Below are positions 34,367-42,253 of a stretch of 64,000 nucleotides of DNA, piece after piece (within the stretch, counting starts at the first letter, position 1; every line of letters starts with the position of its first letter). A program made the position numbers and the translations under genes. Source of the stretch: Clostridiales bacterium NK3B98 (lineage in GTDB: Bacteria > Bacillota > Clostridia > Oscillospirales > Oscillospiraceae); NCBI GenBank assembly GCA_000421005.1, contig ATWA01000001.1, positions 124,001 through 188,000 of the forward strand, given 5' to 3'. The notes under the pieces were generated by a model. That model searched no databases, was not told the origin of the DNA, and worked only from the letters and a program-made list of their open reading frames with translations.

Positions 34367-36247
34367 ATGGATTACAGAAAGTGTGCGCAAGACATTTTTG
34401 CGCAGCTGGGCGGCCGGGAAAATCTGGTCAGCGTAGCTCACTGTGCAGCCCGGCTTCGTCTGGTTACGGTGGACAACAGCAAGATCGACAAGGCCGCTCT
34501 GGAAGAGGTGGACGGTGTAAAGGGCGTGTTCGAGAGCAACGGACAGGTTCAGATCATCATCGGCACCGGCACCGTCAACAAGGTGTATGACGAGTTCCTG
34601 GACATCACCGGCATGACCGCCGCCACCAAGGACGAGGTCAAGAACGCCGCCGCCGCTCGGATGCCTCTCTGGAAACAGATTCTGAAGACGCCCGGCGACG
34701 TGTTTGTCCCCATCCTGCCCGCCATCGTGGCTTCCGGCCTGATGATGGGTCTGGTGGAAGCCATCCCCAAGTTCATCCCCGCCTTTGGTGAGACCGACTG
34801 GTTATCCTTCCTTGACCTTGTGGCAAACACTGCATTCGCCATGCTGCCCATTCTGGTGGCTGTGTCCTCCGCACGGGTGTTTGGCGGCAACATCTTCCTT
34901 GGCACTGTCATCGGTATGATGATGGTTCACCCCGCTCTGGTCAACGCATGGACGGTGGGCAACTACGCCCCCGGCGAAATTCCCGTCTGGCACCTGTTCT
35001 TCTTCAATGTCCAACAGGTTGGCTATCAGGGACACGTCATCCCGGTGATTTTGGCCGTCCTGCTCATGTCTACCGTGGAAAAATGGCTACATAAGCATGT
35101 GCCTGAGATGATCGACCTGTTCGTCACCCCGCTGTGCACCGTGGTCATCACCGCATTTGTCACCTTCACCATCATTGGCCCCATCTTCTCCGCCTTCGAG
35201 AGCATCGTACTCAAAGGCGCTGAGGCGCTGGTCAGCGTCGGCTTTGGTATCGGCGCCGCCGTCATGGGCGCCATCTATCCCATCACCGTGGTCATGGGTC
35301 TGCACCATATGTGCAACGTCATCGAGGCAGGCATGATTTCCTCCAGCGGCGTGAACTTCTGGATGCCCATCGCCTCCGCCGCCAACTTCGCTCAGTTCGG
35401 TGCCTGCCTTGCTGTGGCTTTGAAGGTAAAGAACGAGAAGACCAAGTCTGTGGCCGTTCCTTCCTCCCTGTCCGCTTCTCTGGGCATCACTGAGCCCGCT
35501 ATCTTCGGTATCAACTTCCGTTTCATGAAGCCCTTTGTGTGCGGCATGATCGGCGGCGCCTGCGGCTCCCTGTTCGCAGCCGGCCCCTGGGCTCATGGCA
35601 CCAACGCCGCTGGCGAGGTGGTCAAGTTCGGTGCTCCTGTGTACGGCGTGACTGGCATCCCCGCCATCCCCGCTGTCAACAACCTGCCCTTCTATCTCAT
35701 TGAGCTGTGCATTGCCGCCGGCGTGGCCTTCGTCCTGACCTGGATCATCTGGAAGGAAGAGGAGCCTGCCAAGAAGGCTGCTCCCGTGGCCGAGAAGGTG
35801 GAAGTTCCCACCAATCCCGTCATCAAGTGCGAGGCTGGCACCGTTCTGGCTCCCGTGGCCGGCAAGGTCATCCCCTATGACCAGATTCCTGACCCCACCT
35901 TCGCCTCCGGCGCTCTGGGCACCGGCGTGGGCGTGTGGCCTGAGGCTGGCGTTGTGGTGGCTCCCTGTGACGGCGAAATCTCCTCTGTGGCCGAGACCCA
36001 GCATGCCATCGGCATCACCGGTGCCGGGGACATGGAGCTGCTCATCCACATCGGCGTGGACACCGTTGCCATGGACGGCGATGGCTTCCAGGCTCTGGTG
36101 AAGGAGGGCGATCAGGTCAAGGCGGGTCAGCCGCTGGTCAAGTTCGACCGTGACAAGATTGCCAAGGCCAACCATCCCGACGTGGTGGTGGTTCTGCTCA
36201 CCAACGCCGACGATTACAGCGACGTAAAGTATGGCGCAAACATCTGA
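34367..36247 (+). CDS. scrA: Sucrose-type PTS transporter EIIBCA
   Basis: The 626-residue transporter imports and phosphorylates its sugar. Domain order is EIIB (about 1-88, phosphorylated Cys26 in VAHCAARLRL), EIIC (about 105-460, with GITEPAIFGINFRFMKPF) and EIIA (about 480-626, active His in LLIHIGVDTV). The N-terminus MDYRKCAQDIFAQLGG and GGRENL pattern resemble sucrose permeases ScrA; trehalose or beta-glucoside specificity cannot be excluded. ATG 34367 follows AAAGGAGAG. It begins the PTS operon and is followed by HPr and Enzyme I. Confidence 0.9.
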   Translation: MDYRKCAQDIFAQLGGRENLVSVAHCAARLRLVTVDNSKIDKAALEEVDGVKGVFESNGQVQIIIGTGTVNKVYDEFLDITGMTAATKDEVKNAAAARMPLWKQILKTPGDVFVPILPAIVASGLMMGLVEAIPKFIPAFGETDWLSFLDLVANTAFAMLPILVAVSSARVFGGNIFLGTVIGMMMVHPALVNAWTVGNYAPGEIPVWHLFFFNVQQVGYQGHVIPVILAVLLMSTVEKWLHKHVPEMIDLFVTPLCTVVITAFVTFTIIGPIFSAFESIVLKGAEALVSVGFGIGAAVMGAIYPITVVMGLHHMCNVIEAGMISSSGVNFWMPIASAANFAQFGACLAVALKVKNEKTKSVAVPSSLSASLGITEPAIFGINFRFMKPFVCGMIGGACGSLFAAGPWAHGTNAAGEVVKFGAPVYGVTGIPAIPAVNNLPFYLIELCIAAGVAFVLTWIIWKEEEPAKKAAPVAEKVEVPTNPVIKCEAGTVLAPVAGKVIPYDQIPDPTFASGALGTGVGVWPEAGVVVAPCDGEISSVAETQHAIGITGAGDMELLIHIGVDTVAMDGDGFQALVKEGDQVKAGQPLVKFDRDKIAKANHPDVVVVLLTNADDYSDVKYGANI

Positions 36248-36298
36248 TTCACCAAATTCCTGTTTATACAGGCTATAATACCAAAGGAGGCAATTATT

Positions 36299-36559
36299 AT
36301 GAAAGAATTTAACTACACCGTACAGGATCCTCTGGGCATCCACGCTCGTCCCGCCGGCCTGCTGAGCAAGCTGGCCAAGACCTTCGACGGCACGGTTGTG
36401 ACCGTGGAGAAGGACGGCAAGGTCGCCAAGGCTTCCCAGCTGATGAAGCTGATGGGTCTGGGCATCAAGCAGGGCGCTACCGTCACCGTCAAGGCTGAGG
36501 GTGAGAACGAGGACGCCGCCATCGCCGCCATCGAGGCTTTCTTCAAAGAGAACCTGTAA
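36299..36559 (+). CDS. ptsH: HPr phosphocarrier protein
   Basis: The 86-residue HPr passes phosphate from Enzyme I to EIIA. The active His15 lies in GIHARPAG (13-20), and Ser46, the site for HPr kinase, is retained in KASQLMKLM. It has an AAAGGAGG site and lies 51 bases after scrA; TATAAT in the gap (36274-36279) might provide an internal promoter. Being next to a sugar-specific EII is unusual, because ptsH is normally with ptsI alone. Confidence 0.96.
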   Translation: MKEFNYTVQDPLGIHARPAGLLSKLAKTFDGTVVTVEKDGKVAKASQLMKLMGLGIKQGATVTVKAEGENEDAAIAAIEAFFKENL

Positions 36560-36577
36560 TCCTTTTGCACACAAGCA

Positions 36578-36607
36578 GGGAGCGTCGCTGGGCGGCGCTC
36601 CCGTTTT
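36578..36607 (+). terminator. Weak terminator/attenuator between ptsH and ptsI
   Basis: A 10-bp stem (36578-36587 with 36593-36602) with a 5-base loop is followed by only GTTTT. Partial readthrough would give more HPr than Enzyme I, as cells need. Confidence 0.65.
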
Positions 36608-36633
36608 GAGATGATACAAGGAGGATGATACCT

Positions 36634-38289
36634 ATGATTCTGATTCAGGGCAAAGGCGTTTCCAAGGGCGTGACCAAGGGCAAGCTGTACTTCTTCCAGC
36701 GTCCCGACACCAACATTGAGAAGAAGCCCGCTACCGATTTGGAAGCGGAAAAGGCTCGTCTGGCTGACGCACAGGCCAAGAGCATGGATCAGCTCACCGC
36801 ACTGGCAGAGAAGTGCCGGGAAGAGGCTGGCGACGAGTCCGCTGTTCTGTTTGAGACCCACGCCATGTTCGTGGAGGACGACGACTATGTGGAGTCCATC
36901 ATGGACACGCTGGAGGAAGAGCAGTGCAACGTGGAGTATGCTGTGAAGCTGGCTGGCGAGCAGTTCGCCGCCATGTTCGCCGCTATGGACGACGCCTACA
37001 TGCAGGCTCGTGCCGCCGACATCAAGGACGTGACCCAGCGCATCCTGAACAACCTGATGGGCATTGCCGAGGGCGGCATCGACTCCGACGAGCCGGTGAT
37101 TCTGGCAGCCGACGATCTGGCTCCCTCCGAGACCCTTCAGCTGGACAAGAGCAAGATTCTGGGCTTTGTCACCATGGGCGGCTCTGGCAACAGCCACACC
37201 GCCATTCTGGCCCGCACCATGGGCATTCCTGCCATCTGCGGCGCAGGTGAGGCGCTGAAGGAGACCTATCAGGGCCGCATCGCCTACATCGACGGCGAGA
37301 CCGGCTCCCTGATTCTGGATCCCGACGACCTGACGCTGGCTGCGCTGAAGGACAAGCATGAAAAGCAGCAGGAGATGAAGCGCCTGCTGGAGACCATGAA
37401 GGGTCAGGAAGACATCACGCTGGACGGCCGCAAGATGATGCTCTACTGCAACATCGGCTCCCCCGAGGACGTGGACGCCGTCATCACCAACGACGGTCAG
37501 GGCATCGGCCTGTTCCGCTCCGAGTTCCTCTATCTGGCCGCCTCCGACTATCCCACCGAGGACGAGCAGTTTGAGGCCTACAAGAAGGTAGCCGCCGCCA
37601 TGAACGGCAAGCGGGTGGTCATCCGTACACTGGACATCGGCGCTGACAAGCAGGTGGCCTACTTCGACATGAAGAAGGAAGAGAACCCCGCCATGGGCGT
37701 TCGTGCCATCCGTATCTGCCTGAACCGCCCCGAGGTGTTCCGCACCCAGCTCCGGGCACTGTACCGTGCCTCCGCTTACGGCAAGGTGGCTATCATGTTC
37801 CCCATGATTACCTCCGTGTGGGAAGTGCGGGAGTGCAAGCGTGCCTGCCAGAAGGTGATGGCTGAGCTGGAAGCCGAGGGCATCCCCTACAACAAGGACA
37901 CCGAGATCGGCATTATGATCGAGACCCCCTCCTCCGTCTTTGTGGCGGACGCACTGGCCAAGGAAGTAGACTTCTTCTCCGTGGGCACCAACGACCTGAC
38001 CCAGTACACCCTGGCCTGCGACCGTCAGGCCAACGATCTGGGCAAGTTCTTTGACCCCCACCATCCCGCCGTGCTGCGGGCGCTGAAGATGGCCACCGAC
38101 GCCGCCCATGCCGCCGGCATCTGGATCGGCATCTGCGGCGAGCTGGGCGCTGACATCTCCCTGCTGCCCACCTTCCTGGCCATTGGCATTGACGAGCTGT
38201 CCGTATCCCCCACCAGCGTCCTGCCCCTGCGTGCGGAGATTCGCAAGAGCATCGCCAAGACCTGCACGCTGGAAAAGCTGGAGTGCTGA
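36634..38289 (+). CDS. ptsI: PTS Enzyme I (phosphoenolpyruvate-protein phosphotransferase)
   Basis: The 551-residue enzyme transfers phosphate from PEP to HPr. The phosphorylated His188 lies in GGSGNSHTAILAR, and the C-terminal PEP-binding part has GIGLFRSEFLY, MPMI-like FPMITSVWEVR and the catalytic Cys in ICGELGAD. ATG 36634 is preferred to ATG 36625, which abuts the AAGGAGG site. A clear terminator follows. Confidence 0.96.
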   Translation: MILIQGKGVSKGVTKGKLYFFQRPDTNIEKKPATDLEAEKARLADAQAKSMDQLTALAEKCREEAGDESAVLFETHAMFVEDDDYVESIMDTLEEEQCNVEYAVKLAGEQFAAMFAAMDDAYMQARAADIKDVTQRILNNLMGIAEGGIDSDEPVILAADDLAPSETLQLDKSKILGFVTMGGSGNSHTAILARTMGIPAICGAGEALKETYQGRIAYIDGETGSLILDPDDLTLAALKDKHEKQQEMKRLLETMKGQEDITLDGRKMMLYCNIGSPEDVDAVITNDGQGIGLFRSEFLYLAASDYPTEDEQFEAYKKVAAAMNGKRVVIRTLDIGADKQVAYFDMKKEENPAMGVRAIRICLNRPEVFRTQLRALYRASAYGKVAIMFPMITSVWEVRECKRACQKVMAELEAEGIPYNKDTEIGIMIETPSSVFVADALAKEVDFFSVGTNDLTQYTLACDRQANDLGKFFDPHHPAVLRALKMATDAAHAAGIWIGICGELGADISLLPTFLAIGIDELSVSPTSVLPLRAEIRKSIAKTCTLEKLEC

Positions 38290-38318
38290 GACGCTGCGGC
38301 TGACTGGCTGAAATGAGT

Positions 38319-38350
38319 ACCGCCCCGAGTTTATGGCTCGGGGCGGTTTG
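38319..38350 (+). terminator. Terminator of the scrA-ptsH-ptsI operon
   Basis: ACCGCCCCGAG (38319-38329) pairs perfectly with CTCGGGGCGGT (38337-38347), followed by TTG. The U-tract is short. Confidence 0.75.
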
Positions 38351-38370
38351 CTACAAAAGGAGAGGTCATC

Positions 38371-38739
38371 ATGTCCACCAAAGGACTCTGGGAACAATAC
38401 GCCGCCCGCTCCCGGTGGCAGGCAGGGGCGGTTTACCGGGATTTGCCGGAGCTGGACCGGGACAGGCTCACCCGGCGGCACATCGTCTTTTACGGCGGGG
38501 TGCAGGGGAGGGGCTTCCGGTACCGCTGCAAGCTCCACTGCGATGCCCTGAAGGTCACCGGGTGGTGCAAAAACCGCTTGGACGGCACAGTGGAGGGGGA
38601 GTTTCAGTCCGACCCCGCCCGGCTGGGACTGCTGCTGTCCGCACTGAACGGGCTGGAGCGGGTGCAGATCACCCGCACCGAGATGGAGACCATCCCGGTG
38701 CAGCCGGAGGAGACAGCCTTCACGGTGCTGCGGTACTGA
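38371..38739 (+). CDS. Acylphosphatase with N-terminal extension
   Basis: The acylphosphatase fold occupies about residues 37-122 of 122. The phosphate loop GVQGRGFRYR contains the catalytic Arg, and GWCKNRLDGTVEGEFQ carries the catalytic Asn. The enzyme hydrolyses acyl phosphates. The first 35 residues (including WEQYAARSRWQAGAVYRDL) are not part of the normal 90-residue domain. ATG 38371 has an AGGAGAGG site. Confidence 0.85.
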   Translation: MSTKGLWEQYAARSRWQAGAVYRDLPELDRDRLTRRHIVFYGGVQGRGFRYRCKLHCDALKVTGWCKNRLDGTVEGEFQSDPARLGLLLSALNGLERVQITRTEMETIPVQPEETAFTVLRY

Positions 38740-38786
38740 GTGAAGCGTAAATTGGCGGCAAGATTTTATAAAATCGCTTCAAAAGC

Positions 38787-38815
38787 TTGCAAAGTCCCAT
38801 TTCCTCCTATATAAT
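38787..38815 (+). promoter_or_regulatory. Promoter of the AIM24-family gene
   Basis: TTGCAA (38787-38792) and TATAAT (38810-38815) are 17 bases apart, about 50 bases before the ATG. Confidence 0.85.
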
Positions 38816-38865
38816 GGAAGCATCTTAACAAGCCTGTGAATGGTTTGGCGGAGGGAGGAATCGTT

Positions 38866-39543
38866 ATGAAGTATCAGATTCTAGGCGGCAGCTTTCCGGT
38901 GGCGGTGTGCGACATGAACCCGGGAGAGGCCATCATCTGTCAGGCGGGCGGTATGTCCTGGATTCGGGGAGACATCCGCATGGAGACCAAAGGCGGCGGA
39001 CTGGGCAAGATGTTTGGCCGTGCCATCTCCGGGGAGTCCATGTTCCAGAATCGGTACGCAGCCCACTCTCAGGGGCAGATTGCCTTTGCGGCCAGTGTTC
39101 CCGGAGAGATTCGTGCCATTCAGGTGTCTCCGGGATGTTCTGTCATCGCCCAGAAGGGCAGCTTTCTGGCCTCTGACGAGGGGGTGGAGCTGTCTGTCTA
39201 CCTGCAAAAAAAGGCAGGAGCCGGATTCTTCGGCGGCGAGGGCTTTGTGATGCAGAAGTTTGCCGGCAGCGGCACGGTGCTGGTGGAGATCGACGGCAGC
39301 GCCGTGGAGTATGATCTGGCTCCCGGGGAGCAGATCACCATTGACACCGGATATCTGGTGCTGATGGACGAGAGCTGCAAAATGGATATTGTCACCGTAA
39401 AGGGCCTCGGCAACAAGCTCTTCGGCGGCGAAGGGTTCTTCAACACCGTGGTCACCGGCCCGGGCAAGGTGGTGCTGCAAACCATGCCCATCTCCGCACT
39501 GGCAGGGCGGATATCCGCATTTATCCCCACCGGAAACGGATAA
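38866..39543 (+). CDS. AIM24-family protein (TIGR00266)
   Basis: This 225-residue soluble, beta-rich protein has the family's regular Gly-rich strands: GEAIICQAGGMSWIRGDI, GGGLGKMFGRAISGES, GGEGFVMQKFAGSGTVL and GNKLFGGEGFFNTVVTGPGKV. The family is widespread, and its bacterial role is not established. ATG 38866 follows a GGAGGGAGG site; ATG 38836 has none. It precedes the rplJ promoter and is a separate transcript. Confidence 0.9.
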   Translation: MKYQILGGSFPVAVCDMNPGEAIICQAGGMSWIRGDIRMETKGGGLGKMFGRAISGESMFQNRYAAHSQGQIAFAASVPGEIRAIQVSPGCSVIAQKGSFLASDEGVELSVYLQKKAGAGFFGGEGFVMQKFAGSGTVLVEIDGSAVEYDLAPGEQITIDTGYLVLMDESCKMDIVTVKGLGNKLFGGEGFFNTVVTGPGKVVLQTMPISALAGRISAFIPTGNG

Positions 39544-39606
39544 TCAGGCAGAATGCTTTTCTCCCCTTTTCCCTGAGAGAAGGGGAGAAAAATCTGTAAA
39601 ACAGTG

Positions 39607-39636
39607 TTGACAAAGGGCGCACTGTCCTGCTATAAT
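39607..39636 (+). promoter_or_regulatory. Promoter of rplJ-rplL
   Basis: TTGACA (39607-39612) and TATAAT (39631-39636) are both perfect with an 18-base spacer. Confidence 0.92.
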
Positions 39637-39642
39637 AACTCC

Positions 39643-39789
39643 TGCGTTCAAAGACAGCAGGAGCCTTACGGCTCAATTGGCATCTGCCTTCCTGCCGAGA
39701 GTGCATGAAAAATCATAGCTGATTTTTTGCGTGTACTGTCCTCCTGTCTTTTGACGCGGAGGATTTTCTTTTTGTGAGGTGAAAACAAT
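39643..39789 (+). promoter_or_regulatory. L10 leader of rplJ-rplL with attenuator
   Basis: The leader before rplJ contains paired segments around GCAGGAGCCTTACGGCTC and CTGCCTTCCTGCCGAGAG, matching the place and look of the Firmicutes L10 leader that binds the L10(L12) complex. A terminator-like stem (TCCTCC 39739-39744 with GGAGGA 39758-39763, plus GTC/GAC inside) is followed by TTTTCTTTTT just before the ribosome site. Control by attenuation is inferred from known examples. Confidence 0.75.
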
Positions 39790-40305
39790 ATGGCGAACGC
39801 AAAGGTTTTGGAGTCTAAGAAGGCTGTTGTCGCCGCTCTGGAGGAGCAGCTGAAGGGCGCCGCTTCCGGCGTGCTGGTGGATTACTCCGGCATCACCGTG
39901 GAGCAGGACACCGAGCTGCGTAACGAGCTGCGCAAGAACGGCGTTGCTTACAACGTGGTGAAGAACACCATGGTGCGCCGCGCACTGGATGAGTCCGGTC
40001 TGTCCGAGCTGGACGGTGTGCTGCATGGCAACACCTCTCTGGCCACCGGTACCGAGGACCCCATCGCCCCCATCAAGGTTCTGACTGACTTTGCCAAGAA
40101 GATGGGCGACGATAAGTTCCACATCAAGGCTGCTTTCATGGAGGGCAAGGTGCTCTCCGCTGGCGAGATCGCTCAGCTGGCAACCCTGACTTCCAAGAAC
40201 GATCTGTATGCACAGCTGGTGGGCGTGCTCATCGCACCTATCGCAAACCTGGCTGCTGTCGTGGATGCAATTGCAAACAAGGACGGCGAGGCCGCTGCCG
40301 AGTAA
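39790..40305 (+). CDS. rplJ: 50S ribosomal protein L10
   Basis: The 171-residue protein anchors L7/L12 to the ribosomal stalk. Start MANAKVLESKKAVVAALEE, VLVDYSGITVEQDTELRNEL and YNVVKNTMVRRAL are standard L10 blocks. It is followed 49 bases later by rplL. The usual upstream partners rplK-rplA and nusG are absent here. Confidence 0.97.
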   Translation: MANAKVLESKKAVVAALEEQLKGAASGVLVDYSGITVEQDTELRNELRKNGVAYNVVKNTMVRRALDESGLSELDGVLHGNTSLATGTEDPIAPIKVLTDFAKKMGDDKFHIKAAFMEGKVLSAGEIAQLATLTSKNDLYAQLVGVLIAPIANLAAVVDAIANKDGEAAAE

Positions 40306-40354
40306 TCGGTAACCCCCAAATCATATCTACAATCCAATTTAGGAGGTAAAAATC

Positions 40355-40729
40355 ATGGCTGATATCAATGCTATTGTGGAAGAAATCAAGGCTCTGTCTC
40401 TGCTGGAGGTGAAGGAGCTGACCGACGCTCTGAAGGAGACCTTCGGCGTCGAGGCTATCGCTGTTGCCGGCGGCGCTGGCGCTGGCGCTGCTGCTGCTGA
40501 GCCCGTGGAAGAGAAGACCGAGTTCGACGTGGTTCTGGCCAGCTTTGACGCTGCTGCTAAGATCAAGGTCATCAAGGTTGTCCGTGAGATCACCGGCCTG
40601 GGTCTGGCTGATGCCAAGAAGGCTGTCGAGGGTACTCCTTACACCCTGAAGGAGGCTGTGTCCAAGGACGAGGCCAACGAGATGAAGGAGAAGGTCGAGG
40701 CTGCCGGCGGCAAGGTCGAGATCAAGTAA
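40355..40729 (+). CDS. rplL: 50S ribosomal protein L7/L12
   Basis: The 124-residue stalk protein has an N-terminal dimerisation domain (about 1-35), an Ala/Gly-rich hinge, and a C-terminal factor-binding domain with [20 protein letters not shown] and [17 protein letters not shown] precedes ATG. In most bacteria rpoB follows; here a terminator follows and rpoB is 12 kb away. Confidence 0.98.
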   Translation: MADINAIVEEIKALSLLEVKELTDALKETFGVEAIAVAGGAGAGAAAAEPVEEKTEFDVVLASFDAAAKIKVIKVVREITGLGLADAKKAVEGTPYTLKEAVSKDEANEMKEKVEAAGGKVEIK

Positions 40730-40751
40730 TTTCACTCTTACAGAAAATCCA

Positions 40752-40785
40752 AAAATCCCGTTCTGCGCAAGCGGAACGGGATTTT
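40752..40785 (+). terminator. Terminator of rplJ-rplL
   Basis: AAAATCCCGTTC (40752-40763) pairs with GAACGGGATTTT (40773-40784); T's are part of and follow the stem. Confidence 0.9.
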
Positions 40786-40791
40786 AGACTG

Positions 40792-40835
40792 TAGACAAAC
40801 CCACTTCCAACACAAGATGGAAGTGGGTTTGTCTA
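40792..40835. terminator. Perfect 18-bp inverted repeat between convergent genes
   Basis: TAGACAAACCCACTTCCA (40792-40809) and its exact complement (40818-40835) enclose an 8-base loop. It lies between rplL and the minus-strand gene, so a backup terminator is likely, although no long T-run follows. Confidence 0.65.
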
Positions 40836-40865
40836 TGGTCTGAGCCCTGCGACGGTGGTCATGGC

Positions 40866-41639
40866 TCATGGGGCAGGCAGCAGCGTCCCGGCGCAGTCGC
40901 TGATCTCACTCCACGCCGCCGCCCACCGGCGAATCCCCGACTTTTGGGCAATTTCCAGCTTGCGCTGTAAGCTGGCAGCGTCATCAAACAGGACAAAATG
41001 CACCCCGTCCCGTCCGCAGTAGGTGAAATACCGGGTGCAGAGATCCTCCGACCAGTAGATACAGGGACGGCGCTGACGCAGGCCGGATAGCTCCTGCGCC
41101 GAGAGATGCCGCCCGGTGCCTCCTGCGGCGGGGAGACGGAAGTCGTCACTGAGCCGTTCCAGCGCCAGCACCAGACGGCTGGCACCGTACCGCTCTGCCG
41201 CCTCGTGGAGCCGAAGCTCCAGACTTCCCCCGGACAGGGCGGAGGAAATCATGACCAATGCCGAATCGGTCACCCCGGCGTAAGCCTCCGGGACCATGAC
41301 GGTCAGCCCTGCCCGCTCCAAAGCGTGACCCAGTGTCCGGGTAAAACGAAACACCTCCCGGCTGAACTGCTCCCAATCCGCCAGCACCCCCGCTGCACCC
41401 CGGCTGCGGCATTCCAGCACGCACTGACGGCAAAAGGAATCGGCGTTTCCCTCCGGCGGCGCTGCCCCCAGCCGGATACCCAGCAGCCCCCCGGAAACGG
41501 AAATCGGACCGCAGGAGCGGCAAAGTCTGGGTCCCGCTCCCACCTGATAGGCGTGAAGCACACCACGAACCGCATAGCGGGCGATTGCGTCTGTTTCCTC
41601 TGGTGCAACAATACAAAAACAGGAAGAATTTGCACCCAT
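40866..41639 (-). CDS. GH18-like TIM-barrel protein, Cys-rich N-terminal region
   Basis: This 257-residue protein has no signal peptide. The motif GVLADWE (about 83-89) resembles strand 4 of GH18 chitinase-like barrels, where DxE carries the catalytic acid, and the end FVLFDDAASLQRKLEIAQKSG followed by RRWAAAWSE resembles their final strands, as in YaaH-type spore enzymes. The first 75 residues hold several Cys (CFC, CRSC, CRQC, LEC), possibly a small metal site. A short GH18-like fold is inferred; activity is uncertain. Confidence 0.7.
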   Translation of the reverse strand: MGANSSCFCIVAPEETDAIARYAVRGVLHAYQVGAGPRLCRSCGPISVSGGLLGIRLGAAPPEGNADSFCRQCVLECRSRGAAGVLADWEQFSREVFRFTRTLGHALERAGLTVMVPEAYAGVTDSALVMISSALSGGSLELRLHEAAERYGASRLVLALERLSDDFRLPAAGGTGRHLSAQELSGLRQRRPCIYWSEDLCTRYFTYCGRDGVHFVLFDDAASLQRKLEIAQKSGIRRWAAAWSEISDCAGTLLPAP

Positions 41640-41657
41640 CTCTCAGCAGACCCCCTC

Positions 41658-41686
41658 TTGTAACTATTCGTAAACTATGCTATACT
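41658..41686 (+). promoter_or_regulatory. Promoter of the yqeG gene cluster
   Basis: TTGTAA (41658-41663) and TATACT (41681-41686) are 17 bases apart, with AGGAGGGGAGG before the ATG at 41747. Confidence 0.75.
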
Positions 41687-41746
41687 GCTTGTAATCTTCG
41701 GCAATTTAGATGATACAATCTATGCCGCAGGAGGGGAGGAAAGACT

Positions 41747-42253
41747 ATGCCGCTGCCTCTCATTCCGGATTATCGGGTGGACAGCGTTTATGATCTGACC
41801 CCTGAACGGCTGCGCCGATCAGGCAAAACGCTGGTGCTGGCCGATCTGGACAATACCCTTGCCCGGTACCGGCAAAAGGAGCCGGATCAGGCGCTGATGG
41901 ATTGGAAAGCCCGGCTGAATCAGGCAGGCATCACCGTGTTCATCCTCTCCAACGGACGAAAGCCCTTTCGCTCCCGCCGCTTTGCTCAGGCGTTTCAGGT
42001 GGACTTCATCAGCCATGCGGGCAAGCCCCGCCCCCGGGGCTTCCGGGCTGCGCTGGAGCAGACCGGTGCCACGGCGGAGGAGACCATTATGATCGGCGAT
42101 CAGATTTTTACCGACATCTGGGGTGCCAACCGGGCGGGCATTACCTCGGTGCTGTGCCGCCCTGTGGCACTGGATACCGTCTTTCGCCGCATCCGCTACG
42201 CCGTGGAGACCCCCTTCCGGGCCGCCTGCCCCCACGGGGAGGGACTGCCATGA
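41747..42253 (+). CDS. YqeG family HAD IIIA-type phosphatase
   Basis: The 168-residue protein has the HAD nucleophile motif DLDNTL (33-38), motif II Ser/Asn in ILSNGRKPF, the Lys in SHAGKPRP and motif IV GDQIFTDIWGA. This matches the YqeG group of small HAD phosphatases. The next gene overlaps the stop by 4 bases (ATGA), so the two are translationally coupled. Confidence 0.92.
   Translation: MPLPLIPDYRVDSVYDLTPERLRRSGKTLVLADLDNTLARYRQKEPDQALMDWKARLNQAGITVFILSNGRKPFRSRRFAQAFQVDFISHAGKPRPRGFRAALEQTGATAEETIMIGDQIFTDIWGANRAGITSVLCRPVALDTVFRRIRYAVETPFRAACPHGEGLP

Noticed and set aside
39556-39594. Hairpin after the AIM24 gene as an intrinsic terminator
   Set aside because: The stem TTTTCTCCCCTT / AAGGGGAGAAAA is real but has no T-run after it in the direction of transcription, so it was not listed as a terminator.
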